NCBI GenBank assembly: GCA_037179385.1
Contig: CM074196.1
Location: 29,533,986 to 29,597,985 of the forward strand
Source: Holothuria scabra
Taxonomy: Eukaryota > Echinodermata > Holothuroidea > Aspidochirotida > Holothuriidae
Reading direction: 5' to 3'
DNA length: 64,000 bases
Under the pieces are notes generated by a model that saw nothing but the letters and a program-made list of their open reading frames with translations, was not told where the DNA came from and searched no databases. The position numbers were made by a program, and so were the translations under genes. Shown in pieces: positions 1-13,300 of this stretch (position 1 is the first letter of the stretch; each line of letters opens with the position of its first letter).

Positions 1-800
1 AATCACTGGTGCATGATAAAATTTAAAGTAAGATGCTATCTTAACAATCGAGATATATCAGATTTGCTTTCAGTGGCGTACGAATGATTTCTTTGTATTG
101 GGCAAGCAGTATGCTGAGTGATCGCTGGCCAGGGAAGGTGTCTAAGGGTGGGGCTCCCCCTTCCGTTTGAAAATTGTTGAAACAATGGGTGTCCTTTCAT
201 GCAATCTGGTAACACATACGCTACCCTTTCAAGTAAATTTAGGAGTGTTACAAAATTTGCGCATGCGTATTTTTTAAAAGTAAAAAGAAAAACATTGGCA
301 TCAGTGCGATCCCGTTTAAAAATTTGAGGGGGCATACCCGAATGGCCCCTGCGTGTTCCATTGTTTACTGTGCTGTCGAAACATAGCAAAGGGAAAGCTT
401 TTCATCCACACTGATAGCAACATACTTTGTCTCCTTCACTGATAACGGCAAAAGTAACAGTCTGCGAGTAGAACTTCTAATTTGAAATTCATTCTTGTAA
501 AAAACTATTAGTTATTCCATGTATCTCTTTTCGCATTAAAATGAAGCCAGATGCTCTCACATCGGCCATTTCTATAATTCTTGATTATAGTAAAGACAGT
601 TTTTAAAGGTACTAGCAATTTCAAGTGTTATTATATGACTATATATAGTATAGCCTGGTCAAAAATCAATAATCAGTTTAGCACTGACCTTCACTGAAAA
701 GGCTGTGTAAACAGAAATGATGTATGTCTAAATCGTGTCTATTTCCAAATTGCGTGAAGATCTATAGATGATCCTTAAATCCTTAATGTTTTTTGGAGGT
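1..800. other. AT-rich noncoding stretch
   Basis: No convincing gene or repeat structure is seen. The longest open frame here (minus strand, about 117 codons) has no recognisable domain and no splice context, and I treat it as chance. Confidence 0.5.
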
Positions 801-934
801 GATGCGCACTGTTTAACAAGAAATTTCTTAACTGGCTAACGGTAGCCCTAATCCCTAACCCGAACCAAAAATACAATCGATACAATACAATGGCAACAGC
901 CAAAGAAAAAACACCTTGTTAAACAGTGCACATC
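801..934. mobile_element. Rep-N, 134-bp TIR element (MITE), uninterrupted copy
   Basis: The ends form near-perfect 20-bp terminal inverted repeats: 801..820 reads GATGCGCACTGTTTAACAAG and 915..934 is its reverse complement with one mismatch. There is no coding capacity, which fits a non-autonomous DNA transposon. The same sequence occurs at 38110..39305, split by a 1-kb insertion, and one arm occurs near 51247..51290. This copy therefore serves as the empty-site reference for the insertion. Confidence 0.8.
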
Positions 935-2859
935 TACCCGTCTTTGGTAACATGAGACAATGGCTGCAATGGTTAAAGAAATTCATTTTATCATAACTCC
1001 TTGAAGCTCCCTGGTTTGTTTAGGCGTCTTTTTCTGCATACACGTTTGTAAAAGACAACGGAGTCACGTCGATCATTTCAGGTATCATAAATTCATCTTT
1101 TAATCTATGATCAGTCGAATGTAATAAGAAGTTCTTTGTTCCTTCTGCCAGCTTTTAATACCTTTATATATAAATTATATATCAGATATTATTATACTGA
1201 AGGAAACAAATAATCTGTTTTCGTAGTGTGCCTATTTCATCGATCGAAAAAAGCAACTTTTGAGAGTTTTTTGTATAGTCGGTGATGCAATCAGTGGAGG
1301 TCGCATCTTAGCATCGATTTCGCAAAAAAAAAAAAAAAATTAATCTGTACTGGTGAACGAGATTTTGTCTACAGCAGAGACCAAGTATTAATACTTTAAA
1401 CATCGGTATTATGATTTTTGTACGGCCAAATATCTTCACGTAAAAGCATGCCACAATAAAGAGCGCAATGGGCACTGCAAGATTTTTGTAACACCTTGCA
1501 TCCTATTGATCTCTCATTCAAAAGAAAAGTGCAGCAAAGACTCAAACAGCTACCAGATAGTACCGTCTTACTCTTCCATACCAGCGAATCTAGCGCCTAC
1601 ACTTGGTGATTTAAACTCAATGCTTGTAGCTGCAAAATAGATAACTGGGGCAATGCAATGTTAGTGTTGAAAACATCAAAATCAATCACCAAACTGCAGT
1701 GACCAGTAAACTTATCTTATTCGTTCAAGTTTCCATTAGAAGATGGACAGATATATTGATTGAGAACAGAAACTTTATTTAAGAGTTTGTCCATGGTTCA
1801 TTTCTTTCGGTGTGAAAAGTTTAGGCAGCCACTCGCTTGGAAGTGTGTAACCAGCTGCGTTACATTGGCGCACTTGAGATAACACAAATGATGGAAAGTA
1901 GATCAAACAAAACAACGATGAAATTTCTAAGAAACTAGGACTTCCGCTCGACTGGTTTAATAAATCAGGAGCTGCCTTTAATTACACCTGTTCTGATAAA
2001 GCGATATTAGTCACACGAATATTTGTAGATGTGATCTTTTATTAAGTATCTTGTAAAGACAAATTCGCAAGTTAAATTTTACTAAAATTTTGCTGTTGAA
2101 AACACGATATATTCTTCAAAAATGAAACCTTATCTAGGCCTAAGTAAAATTACAATCTGACGAAAAGAGTCTCACGTTCATTTTTGCGACTATTCAATTT
2201 TCAAAAACATAACATTGCAAATTTTAATTGAGCACCGGTATAGCTTAGGTGAAAACAGAACGCAAGCGCTACGATTGTCTGCGTACCGTAGCTGAACGAT
2301 ATATTCCTTGTTCATTCTGTTTTTTAGAAGCTGAGGGACTAAGAATTACAGAACCCGCTCCGTTGGGTAGCGCTACGACAAACAGAGCAGAATATCAGCA
2401 CTTACTTCATATGCTAACTTACCTTAAATTTCGTGAACATCTAGGAAAAATCAGAAGCCTCTTTGGTCCAGGACGGATCCTACAAAATGATAATAGTTCA
2501 TAGGAAAAAATTGCCCTACAAACACTTTGCTATCATTTGGCGCCCGACTTTCGGAAAATATTCGCAGAGAAGTTTGAACATGGTCAAAAAAGTTGGCAAG
2601 AATGCCACTCTTCTACTAATATTTAGCGAATTTGAGAAATTCAATCGCAAACTGTAAGCAAGTGCAATTTTGCCTTTAAGACAAAGTAGCTTTTGAATGG
2701 GGTGTGTTGGTGTTGGCTGGTGGAGCATAACATTGTTTTTCACGATTTCGACCCATATGCTCGAAAACGTTAAATATAATGATTTTCCTTGTGTTAAGAA
2801 ATTATTTAGGATATTATTTAATGATATACCGTGTTTATCACCCAATTAAGGCCCCAACG
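935..2859. other. noncoding, nothing recognised
   Basis: A/T-rich sequence with an A-run at about 1324..1339 and short palindromic AT stretches around 1160..1185. Open frames between 2249 and 2845 overlap on both strands, begin at non-ATG codons or lack domains, and are not credible genes. One TAGGCCTA octamer lies at 2135..2142. Confidence 0.5.
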
Positions 2860-2990
2860 TATAATCAAAACACTCCATGCGCATGCCTTGTAACATGAGC
2901 TATTCTGCATTTTTGAATTTTGTGTCAATCAAAGATGAAAACCAATTGAGAACTTCCCCCAAACGACCTTGAGTGTAGTTTTGGACGATA
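2860..2990. repeat. Rep-L, diverged interspersed repeat copy
   Basis: By eye it shares blocks (a CAATCAAAG core followed by a CCAATTGAGAA-like stretch) with about 22030..22110 and 46075..46170. The copies are diverged and I cannot fix the ends. Confidence 0.35.
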
Positions 2991-3169
2991 AAAAGAGTCT
3001 GTCTTCAATTTACACAAGTGAATACGTTTACGCCCTCGCATTACCATGAATACTAAATGGCGAAGGGACACCATTAGACGCAGGGGAATATTTGGTGAAC
3101 GTAATCCTAATTCACGTAGTCTACGAAAAGACAAATCCGAAAAGCTAGTGAAGGCGGCCTTTACTGCAG

Positions 3170-3380
3170 GGTCCTACAGCCTTAAATCAATCGTTTTTAT
3201 TTTATTGTCTACTTGCAATGCTGAAGCCTCATATTCAGTGAAATTGAGGGAATCCAGGGATATTTCAGTGTATAATAATCCATGATATGACGAAATGGAA
3301 AATTTAAAGCTGACGGGCCGCAGGAATGGCCGACTTAATCAGGTCATCACTTGACTGATCGGGTTTTTCTATAGAGCCCC
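3170..3380 (-). mobile_element. Rep-D copy 1 (truncated)
   Basis: Matches, in reverse orientation, the element at 59307..59575: the segment GCCTTAAAT, the frame-like middle block and the end CTATAGAG at 3368..3376 all correspond. The end distal to the CTATAGAG terminus (about 3170) is truncated. Noncoding DNA-transposon-like repeat. Confidence 0.6.
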
Positions 3381-3533
3381 TATGACTGCCACCTTGTTTC
3401 TGTTTTTCAGCTCTACGAGGGAGGTGTTATTTGTCTAAAAAACAGCTCCTTGTTACAATTTAAGCAAATTTTCTACACTTTTTACATTAAAACATGTCAC
3501 CAGTCAAACCGTTAGTTAAGGTTGTAGAGAGCT

Positions 3534-3797
3534 TATAGACGAATCCGATGAGCGCTTGTGTTTAGTACCAGTAGGCCACCACTAATAGGGTCCATCAGCC
3601 TTAAACTGTCTTCATTTACTGTCTTCATGAATTTGAAACCCTCATAATCAGTTAAATTGAGGGAATCAAGATATTATTTAGGGTACGACCAACCATGACA
3701 CAGGTAAACAAGGTAATTGAAAGACTAAAGGTAATGGAGCCCAGTTATGTCCGACTAAAATCAGACCAATCACTTGACTTTCCGGATTCGTCGAAAT
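3534..3797 (-). mobile_element. Rep-D copy 2
   Basis: Starts TATAGACGAATCCGATGAG near 3535 and ends near 3796 with CCGGATTCGTC, the inverse of the start, so both terminal inverted repeats survive. The interior aligns in order with the copies near 28.1 kb and 59.3 kb. The length of about 264 bp matches the intact copy at 59.3 kb. Confidence 0.7.
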
Positions 3798-3810
3798 GAG
3801 TCGAGATGGA

Positions 3811-4242
3811 CTGCAAAGACCAGGTTACACTACAGCGATATTGGATCGGATTCCGCTCAGATGTTTGTGAGTTTAAATTAATATCTCCTCTACCTTTGGT
3901 CGAAAAGAAACAAAAACTGCCAACCATTGTAGATATACCTGTATTGCTTGCATTGCAGGGCTACGAAATTCTAAGTTATACCAATTATTCCGTGACGTCA
4001 CATGCGCAGACAGCTTTTATCGGATGCCCGTAGTCCGATAAAAGCTATTTGTCAATGTGACGTCACGACATAAGTAGTTTATATTTCATTCCGGTGGTCC
4101 TCTCATACCGATCACATATTTGCACAGGATAGCAAAATTTTGGTTTTTCCGGCAATGAATGAAGGAGATTTTAACTAAAAAGAACAGAAGTCGGATGGTA
4201 ATTCGATCTGATATCGCTGTAGTCTGACCTGGGTTTAACTGC
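3811..4242. mobile_element. Rep-P foldback element, copy 1
   Basis: The whole 430-bp segment is a long imperfect inverted repeat. Its two arms align across about 200 bp and meet at a perfect 13-bp stem (4012..4024 with 4034..4046, arm AGCTTTTATCGGA). TGACGTCA palindromes (CRE/ATF-type sites) flank the stem at 3993..4000 and 4058..4065. A diverged second copy lies at about 30240..30675 with the same centre and one conserved TGACGTCA. There is no coding capacity, so it is best called a foldback-type MITE. Confidence 0.75.
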
Positions 4243-4393
4243 ATTTCTACCACCTCGACTAACTGGTTATTTAGAATCCTGCATTCCGATTGGATAAAAA
4301 CTGACAGGTTATTCTCGAACACACCATTGTAATGGTATGTCAAAAACACTAGCAACACGGGTGTTTTTGTGTTTTTTTTTATGCAAAGATATT

Positions 4394-5041
4394 ATAAACA
4401 TAGATACCACACTTAAAATGGCGCGGTGACTCCTCATGGAGGCCTATTTGGAGGGCTGGAAGGGCTGATCAATGTTTAGTCGTTTTGGAAGCCAACAGGT
4501 AAATTGATATGTTCGAGTAGAATAAACACTTGTAATTTCAAAACATCTCAAATCCTAGGGACGCGATTCTTTAATACGTTCCATTAACATGGAACAGTTT
4601 CTTGCTTTTCGAGTCTTTCCTCTGAAGAACTTTTGAACATGAACGCACAACGACTGGTTTGAAGTTCATGGACTTGCTGATTGGTTAGTTTCTATGGTAT
4701 CTTTACAAGCGCACATCTATACAAGCATTTACCTTCTAACGCGCTAACAACAACAAATCAACTAATGCGTTTGTTTTCCAAACACGCAGAAGTGTGCGTC
4801 AGTTACCCCGAACTATACACACAGAAATGTATTGTGGGCGTATAGCACTCACGTTAAAAACGTAAGAACGCTAACACTCGTCACCATAAATTTCTGTCAC
4901 GCATTCCGTAGTTATGCATGCAGATCATTGAACAGAACTGTGCGCATGTCAAATGAACACTTCCGCCCCTCCGATTGAGCTTCCGTGAGGAGTCAGCTTG
5001 CCTAACAGCGTAGGGATAGGAGTTTGGTATCTACGTTTATA
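4394..5041. mobile_element. Rep-A TIR element, copy 1
   Basis: Terminal inverted repeats: the left end reads TTATAAACATAGATACCA and the right end, reverse-complemented, TTATAAACGTAGATACCA. Both are followed by a GACTCCTCA block within about 60 bp. A second copy at 9186..10208 shares the interior in the same order but carries an extra insertion (Rep-C). No long open frame is present, so the element is non-autonomous. Confidence 0.75.
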
Positions 5042-5197
5042 ACAACTTTGTTTTTAGGTCCCAATGTTATTACAAGCATAGATACCAAACTAACTAGAAA
5101 GCCAACAGGCTTAGTGATTCCTTGCCATATGATATATCATAGCAAACATGGAAACAAACATGAAATGCATGAGATCCCATACAATTATCCTACTTAA

Positions 5198-5480
5198 TTG
5201 AGATATAATACTAGTAAGGTCAAAACTTTTTGACCTCATGTGACCCAAAATGACTTTTCGACCCCATAAAAACAATAGTGATCACCTTACCAACACGTCC
5301 ATCAACATGAGTAATTCAAAATTAAGCTTAGCACAGAATGAGTATGGAAGTACTAACACCATGGTATGAGATCCCTCACAGTTATCCCCCTAAACATATT
5401 ATGTCTACAAAGTTTGATCTAATTGTCACCTCAAACCTTTGATCTCCACACACAAGAGGAATTTCTCACACAGCTTTAAT
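5198..5480. repeat. diverged Rep-B units
   Basis: Contains the recurring phrases of the 145-bp array at 8.2 to 8.75 kb (GACC..ATGACC..TTTGACC, AACAATAGTGATCA, TATGAGATCCC), but diverged and out of register. Probably old units of the same family. Confidence 0.55.
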
Positions 5481-5675
5481 ATGCCAGAAAACTGTCTCAT
5501 TACTTGATAAAGCGGTATTTTGAAACCATTTTTATCAAAAGTTTGGTCAATGGGGACAGCTCTCCATTCTGAAGTCTCTATGTTCAGATGCCTCTATGTT
5601 TCGAAAAGTCTGCATTGAGGTTAGTGTTTAAACAAGCCCTCATCGACACACTCTCCTACAAGCATTGGATCAAAT

Positions 5676-5966
5676 ACTGTGTTCTCACATACCCCGCGCT
5701 CGAGGTAACACTGCATTACCTCACGCTCGAGTAACGTGGGAACGCGGGTTAACGCAGGGTCGGTGTTTAAATTTCGATCCACCTCAAATCGCAGGGTTAA
5801 GCAGTTTTAAACATCGTGTTTGTTTTAATCAAGCAAGGTCACAGGTATTTATAGCACTGATGACAGGTATTTTCTTACATTTTGCTGTAATCGAGTGAAA
5901 TATTTGGCCTCGTTGCTATGGTAACACTATCCAATCAACGAAACACTGGGTACGTGAGAACACAGA
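5676..5966. mobile_element. TIR element (MITE) with GTGTTCTCACATAC ends
   Basis: The left end 5676..5696 (ACTGTGTTCTCACATACCCC...) is the inverse of the right end near 5948..5966 (GGGTACGTGAGAACACAGA). A further GGTATGTGAGACC block at 6034..6046 could be the end of a larger or overlapping copy. The interior is noncoding. Confidence 0.6.
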
Positions 5967-6050
5967 CTGGAAAACACGGGGTTAGCCTGTGGTTTTGTCT
6001 GATTGTAAACACGAGTTAACACTGGGTGTTGCGTGGTATGTGAGACCAAG

Positions 6051-8025
6051 CCTAAAGAGACATCTGAACAGAGATGTGTAACCTTGGCTATTACTGACGG
6101 CAATTTTTGCTTTATGGGGGAAATGCCCCACCCATTGTCTATGGTATCCTTTGCAAATTAACAAAAGCAGATATTCCTATTAATCCATAATTTAACAAGA
6201 CTTTTAATTCGCCTTTTGTCTACTTATACTGTAGGTACAGCATAACATACACTACAAGTTTTCCTTGTTTGATACACAGTATACAACATTATGCTTGCTC
6301 TTACTACCTGAACTACTTTTAAACGACAGCAGCAATGCAAAATAAAATCTTAATACTTTTGAAAAGTGTCATAAAGGGTTATCTTGAAGCAATGGTTCTA
6401 TGCATTAAGCTTTATGGTACACTTTTTTTTTGGGGGGGGGGGGGGATAGTGACATGGATAAAAATGAAATGTGAGACAAGAATTCCCACTCGATGATGAT
6501 ATTTGACATAACTATATAATCCTTCACACAGGGGTTACTTTTTTGGTGCGGTTATCCAGATATATGCAGAGATGAGGCAAGTAGTATGCTGATACATTTT
6601 ATGCTATCAAAAATTAAAAACAAATTCTAGAATGAAACTAAGTGACAAATAATCACTGTAGAGCATATTGAAACTGTAAAGCAGAAACACCAATCTTGAC
6701 AGACACCAATGTTTAAAGTTGTGTTCAACAAAATTCCTTATACAAACACACTATTTGTTCAATTCCACCAGCTTCTATGTAAAGGACACTAATATATGAA
6801 GGGTGTCAATCTACAGTATTTCTAAGATGACTTTCAGTTTAGAAACTTGATCAGTGTACATGAACTTCTCCATCTCCAGACAATGGCTAGGCAAACAACT
6901 TTTATTTCTGGTCAGATGGGACAAGATAATGTGGACAGTTATTTTATGCTGGATTTAGCAGAGGTGTGACTTTCATGGAGGTCTGACATTTTGACCACAA
7001 ATAGAGTACTGAATGCCTGCAGGGAATGAAAGGAAATAGGAGTATATACAAACAATGGGCTGTCATGGTTATGTACTGAGATAAAAATAGCTTTCTTCAG
7101 AGGGTTTATAAGAGCCAATTAACACCACTTATACAGTAAAAAGCTTAAGTCAATTGAGCTGTATGTTTGTATGAGGTAATCCTTCAGGACACTGTGGGGA
7201 TAACTGGCAGTCAACTGTGAACAATTGGGCCAGATAACTGTGACCAAATGGCAAAGAATGGGTCAGTCACAATTTGATTCACTCTATTAGGCAATGACAG
7301 TTCATGTGCGCTGAAGGGTATTTGATACCAAATGATCAGTGTAAATTAGGTTCTTTTTTGTAAAACTAATTAACTGTGGTATATCTAATTAATCAATTCC
7401 CACTTCCAATTAATGCATGCTTGCATGCACATGTCCTCATGAGGACAGTGGGCACAAGGTTTGTCAAATATTAGCACTTTTTGCCACTAAATTTAATGTT
7501 TTCTTTGTAGGTTTTCTTTAAGGTTATTGAAAAAGCAATGTAGGTATGTTATAAAATAGATTCTTGGGCATCACACAGAGTAATACTCTCTGTTCAAAGT
7601 TTATACTTATGAAGTTCCACATTAGTCATCTACTTAGTGTGCATAGAAGCATCTTCTAATATTTTCAGACTATGTCCCTAAATGACCCTTATACAGACTG
7701 TTTAAACTCACATGTTCCACATCAGTTTCATGAAAATCTATTTACTTGTGGCTGCAAAATCAGCATACCCATGAGCATTGAAGCATGTATGCCAGCCTGA
7801 TGAACAGATTTTGCCTTTTAAGATTTTGCTCTGCCCACTTTTTCATGTATTAATACTTGGAACTTAATGTAATAACAGGGCACAATTTCATGCCAGAATC
7901 AACATACTGTACAGTAACTACCATGTGATGTGCCTTTTTGTGCACCTTAGACCTTCTTCCTATGAGTTTGCTTCAGTACTTTACAAATGCATTTTCAAAA
8001 TTACCTCACTAAAGAATTTACATAG
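6051..8025. other. noncoding, with T9-G14 run
   Basis: No gene seen. A T-run directly followed by a 14-base G-run lies at 6423..6445. The sequence from about 7500 onward has weak resemblance to the Rep-B array that follows. The open frame at 7925..8161 is within this degenerate repeat. Confidence 0.45.
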
Positions 8026-8753
8026 TGAAGTTAATAAACTGTTCCAAAAAAGTTATATACCCTGTGCCTATTACATTACCCATGCCAAATTATTCTTACC
8101 CTTTCACCCTAACCGCTCATGGATATTAACTTCAACAGTTATATACTCTTTTGAGATGTAGTGTTTGCAAGGTTTAGATGTTTTGAACTCTGATGACCCC
8201 AAATGACCTTAGACATCCAATAAAAACAATAGGGCCATCTACTCAATATGGAAATTCCACTTAGTAAATATGAGATTCCTGGCAGTTACCTTTCTTGACA
8301 TATGGTGTTTACAAGTTTTTGAGCTTTTCATCTCTGATGACCCCAAATGACCTTTGACCTCCACCAAAAATAATAGTGATCATCTACTTAATATGGGCAA
8401 TTTACCTGCTATGTATGAGATCCCTCACATTTACCCTTCTTGAGATACAGTGTTTACAAGGTTTTGACCTTTTTCCCTCTGGTGACCCCAAATGACCTTT
8501 GACCTCCATCAAAAACAATAGGGACCATCTACTCAATATGGACAATCAGCATGGTAAGTATGAGATTGCTCACATTTTTCCTTCTGGAGATATCGTGTTT
8601 ACAAGCAATTTCCAAGGTATTTACATTTTGACCTCTGGTGACCCCAAATGACATTTGACCTCTACCCAGGGACCATCTACTCAATGTGGACAATCTACAT
8701 GCCAAGTTTGAGATCCCTGGGGGTTACCGTTCTTGAGATATCGTGTTTACAAG
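8026..8753 (+). repeat. Rep-B tandem array, 145-bp unit
   Basis: Four clear units, 8171..8315, 8316..8460, 8461..8605 and 8606..8753, each ending GTGTTTACAAG, preceded by a more diverged unit ending near 8170. Each unit holds a GACCCCAAATGACC block. In units two and three this extends to TGACCTTTGACCT (8348..8360 and 8493..8505), the reverse complement of AGGTCAAAGGTCA, a perfect DR1 half-site pair. The array runs into a CA-rich tail at 8760. Confidence 0.85.
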
Positions 8754-8757
8754 CAGG

Positions 8758-8792
8758 CGTCACACACACAGACACACACACACATACATACA
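8758..8792 (+). repeat. CA-rich simple repeat
   Basis: Imperfect (CA)n with GA and TA interruptions, directly after the last Rep-B unit. Confidence 0.85.
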
Positions 8793-9150
8793 TGTTTTGA
8801 CCGTAAATCGGGGACACATTTTTTTAACCATGAAAATGTGGATATCCCCACTTTGGGTGTATCGACACTTGACTAGGGGAAAAACGCTCATGTCCCCGAT
8901 TTACTGGTACTACACAGATACACATACACCCATGCACCAGCCCACGGTTTGTCACCTAATGTTAGGTCCATCACATGGAAATTGGGGAAAACTCCAAAAT
9001 GCTTCAAACTTGTTGTGGTACATCCTTGAAACGTGAGAAATTCAATTTCATGGCTAATTTCGCATTTGGCAAGTGGGGATATCCCCACTTGCAGGTGTAT
9101 CCACACTTGCCCGGAGAAAAAAAGGCTCATGTCCCCGTTTTACACCAAAA
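8793..9150. repeat. GTCCCC-bounded palindromic repeat module
   Basis: GTAAATCGGGGAC at 8803..8815 is exactly inverted at 8892..8904, and a near copy (GTCCCCGTTTTAC) recurs at 9131..9143. Inside, GGATATCCCCAC occurs twice; the second lies in a perfect 24-bp palindrome at 9069..9092 centred on GGATATCC. This looks like a hairpin-forming non-autonomous element or two related modules. Open frames crossing it are chance. Confidence 0.6.
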
Positions 9151-9157
9151 ACATACG

Positions 9158-9179
9158 CACACACACACACACACACACG
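9158..9179 (+). repeat. (CA)n microsatellite
   Basis: Run of CA dinucleotides between the GTCCCC module and Rep-A copy 2. Confidence 0.9.
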
Positions 9180-9185
9180 ACATCA

Positions 9186-10208
9186 CCATCGCATAGATTC
9201 CTTGCCTGCCTTCGGCAAGGAATCAAAAATGGCGCGGTGACTCCTTCTGGACGTCAAAATGGGCGGAAGCGCTGATCACTGTGCAGTCGATTGGATGGCC
9301 TAGAGGTAAATTGATATGTACCGGTAGAATTAATACGTGTGATTTGGAAACATCTCACAAACACCGTTCTTCAATAAACTCCATGGAAGTTTTTTGCTTC
9401 TCCAAGGCTTTCCACTTAAGAACGATTGAACATGAACACACAACGGCTAGTTTTAAGTTCATGGACTTACCGATTGGTCAGTTTCTAAGGTATCGTCACA
9501 AACACACATCTTTACACGCGTTTATTCTATAAACAACAAACGAAAAGTCAACTAGTGCGTTCGTTTCCAATCACGCAGAAGTACGCGTCAATTACCCCAG
9601 ACTATACAAGAAAAAATGTATCATGCGCGTGTAGAACTCGATTTGAAAATTAATTCACGATGGCGTTTCGTCAGAATAGAATTTTTGGCAGGCATCACGG
9701 ACTTCCCATACATTGAAAGAGCATGCGACGTGTACGTCCTATCCGTACACGCCACCGACTGGGACAAAAAGGGTCACCAAGACGGCCGCCGTCAAGCTAT
9801 AAATCGTCAGATTTGACGGCAACTCTGTAATATTTTTAACAAAAATTAAACTTGAATGGAAACACCATCATATTAGTGCAATTCGTTTAGTGATTTGGAA
9901 CTTACCTTGTATTCTTTCAAAAATATTTAACTTTTTACCAAAATCTGTTAATTTACTTGAGCAAGTACAAAATTGTACACAAGACCATAGCAGACAGCCA
10001 TCTTGCTACGCCTTTTTTCACACGAACTGTAGCAACATTGTACTGTGCAGAATGCTCTGTTCATGGTAGGCATGCATAGTCGTGAGCACATTTCACCAAA
10101 CAGAACTGTGCGCATGTCAAATCAACACTTCTGCCTCCCTTTGAGCCCCCGTGAGGAGTCAGCGCGTCCAACAGTGTAGGGATAGGAGTTTGGTATCTAC
10201 GTTTATAA
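9186..10208. mobile_element. Rep-A TIR element, copy 2, interrupted by Rep-C
   Basis: Aligns with 4394..5041 from the GGCGCGGTGACTCC block onward and ends with the same TAGGGATAGGAGTTTGGTAT stretch (see 10179..10201). It is longer than copy 1 because Rep-C occupies about 9714..10060. The left terminus carries an 11-bp perfect hairpin (9196..9206 with 9214..9224) that copy 1 lacks. Confidence 0.75.
9714..10060. mobile_element. Rep-C TIR element, copy 1 (nested in Rep-A)
   Basis: Bounded by AGAGCAT at 9718 and ATGCTCT near 10052, with a long inner inverted repeat around a CACCAAGA(T/C)GGC block and its inverse CATCTTG. Copies at 24112..24443 and 36282..36633 match throughout. Rep-A copy 1 lacks it, so it inserted later. 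Confidence 0.75.
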
Positions 10209-11212
<1,004 letters not shown>

Positions 11213-11259
11213 TTACCGTAGGTTTTACTCGGTACAATTTGTATTTTAGTATGAGAAAA

Positions 11260-13300
11260 ATGAGCTTATACCCATGGGGGGGGGGTCAAGGGGCCACTTG
11301 CCCCTTCCCCCAGGAAAATCAAACTTGTGAAAAAATTACTTACAAAATTAAAATAAAAAAAATAACAATAAATCATCAAAATTTCTTCACTAACAGCGTC
11401 AGTTTCTACTCCTGAAACAGTAATTGAATGCTCCGAGGATCGCTTCCGAACTTCTCAAAGTATGAGACATTAGTGGGTGTACCCATCGACGCTATGTAGG
11501 CCTATGTCATAGGTGTACCCTATTATGTATCATGAGAAATATGCGGACATTTGACCAGGAATAGTAAAATCGTAATTTGGGGACCATCATTCGTGATATT
11601 TATTAGAAATGTGTAATTGTAAAAACTATGCCAAAATTGTATTAGTTGTCAGGTATGTAGTGTTCATATGGCATCCGACTATTGATGAATGCGTTGGTCT
11701 TGGTTTGGTCCCGTGCTGATCTCAAGTGGCGACGCACGGATGTAACTGGGATATACAAGGTGAGAATGGGGAGGGGTTCTAATTCATAACTGGGTAACGA
11801 ACATAGGCCTATACAGGCTGCTTGACAGTTGTAAGTTTTATCGTGCATAGGCGTGCGAGGCCGTGACCGAGATGCAGATTTCCCTTCAACAAATTTTTAC
11901 ATTGAAAATTCTAAAAATCTAAAAATTTCAGACATGAAATTCCTGTTTCAGGGCTGGGTGCATGGAGCTTAGACCACTCGCCAAGTGTCGTTTCCGACCA
12001 TCTGGAGGGTTTGCAAGGCCCAAAATTTTCTTGTACGCTCCACGCCAACTGATGGTGGCGCTCCGCTTAGATAGTGTACACAATTCAATCATCCATGAAT
12101 GACCTTGCCCCCCTTGAAAAAATTTCTGCGCAAGCCCATGCTTATACCTCGTGTAAGTATATAAAAGCATATCTTCTTTCTTACAATCTCATCTTTTCAC
12201 GACAACAATTTTCAGTAATTAAGATTTGTAACGTACTTAGCTTCATATCTTATATATTGTATACTGCGTATGATGTCTTCTTACCAGGCTCATTTTCAAA
12301 ATAAGCTTAATTTATGTCTTTCTGCTACAAATTGGTATTCCCTTGGGTTTCAATAGCATTACATTCAGTCCCTCTCCTAGTCAACAAGCCAAGGATGTCA
12401 TCGATAAATACAATGATACTATACGCTTGAGGTAGCTTCATTTTCAACGGGATACGGTAATGCATGTGGTATTTGTAACAACCTCACCTATGTACAGCTA
12501 GCTACATGTATAATCAGATCCGACAGGTTAACATTCGGAGAATATTAGGTGTTTTTCGTTACACGTAAATGCCGAACATGTATGAATGCTTACGCGGTAT
12601 ATTATTGCACACATTTATTACGTTTGAAATTTTATAATGGTTTAGGCCATAGTTCTTACAAAACGTGACAAAACAAATAGAATTCCTGCCGGTAAGTAAT
12701 GGAGGTTTCACTCGTTAAAGGGACACACGAACCTTTTAAATCTGTAAATGGTAGGCCTACTACTGCACATACTTGGTGACTGTTGTCGTGTTTCGCATGC
12801 AAACGGATGATTGATCTTGAATAAAAAAAGGAATTTTCGATTTTGGCGGTCAACAGATTCTTGGAATGAATTCATGCATTTTAATTCAGTCACGAACTGA
12901 CGGATTGTTGACAAAAACGATACAATATTAACCTACCTAGGTTTGTTGATTTAACTCCGTTAGGTCGATACATACGAGTATAGTGAGCCAGTGACGAAAG
13001 AAAGGTGTAATGGCTTGGAGAATTGGGAGAAAGGCTCAGCTCAAAATGAAAAAAAGTAGGGACGGGGCTAAAATGTTTGACAAGTGCTCTAAAAAGTGGA
13101 AACCTGGGAGAGATTTTAAATTGGGGCCGAGCAATATTCTTTATCGGTTTAATGCGCTTGTAGCTCACAAAACTCGAGAAGTTTCGTTTCTTTTCATATG
13201 GTCATCATTTCAAAAGTGAACAATTTTTTGTACGCTCCGCGCCGATCAATGGTGGGGATCCGCTAAGATAGCCTTGTTAGCACTCAGCCGCAGCAGCCAA
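11260..13300. mobile_element. Rep-K-like sequence, ends uncertain
   Basis: Begins with a G-run and a GGGGCCACTTGCCCC block that matches, inverted, the right end of the Rep-K insertion at 39.2 kb. It contains two copies of the Rep-K core (TGTACGCTCC...CAATGGTGG type) at 12031..12067 and 13228..13264. Three TAGGCCTA octamers fall here (11497, 11814, 12752). The outer limits could not be fixed. Confidence 0.5.

Noticed and set aside
845..870. Telomere-like CCCTAA phrases
   Set aside because: Only two or three imperfect occurrences, inside the Rep-N element; not a telomeric array.
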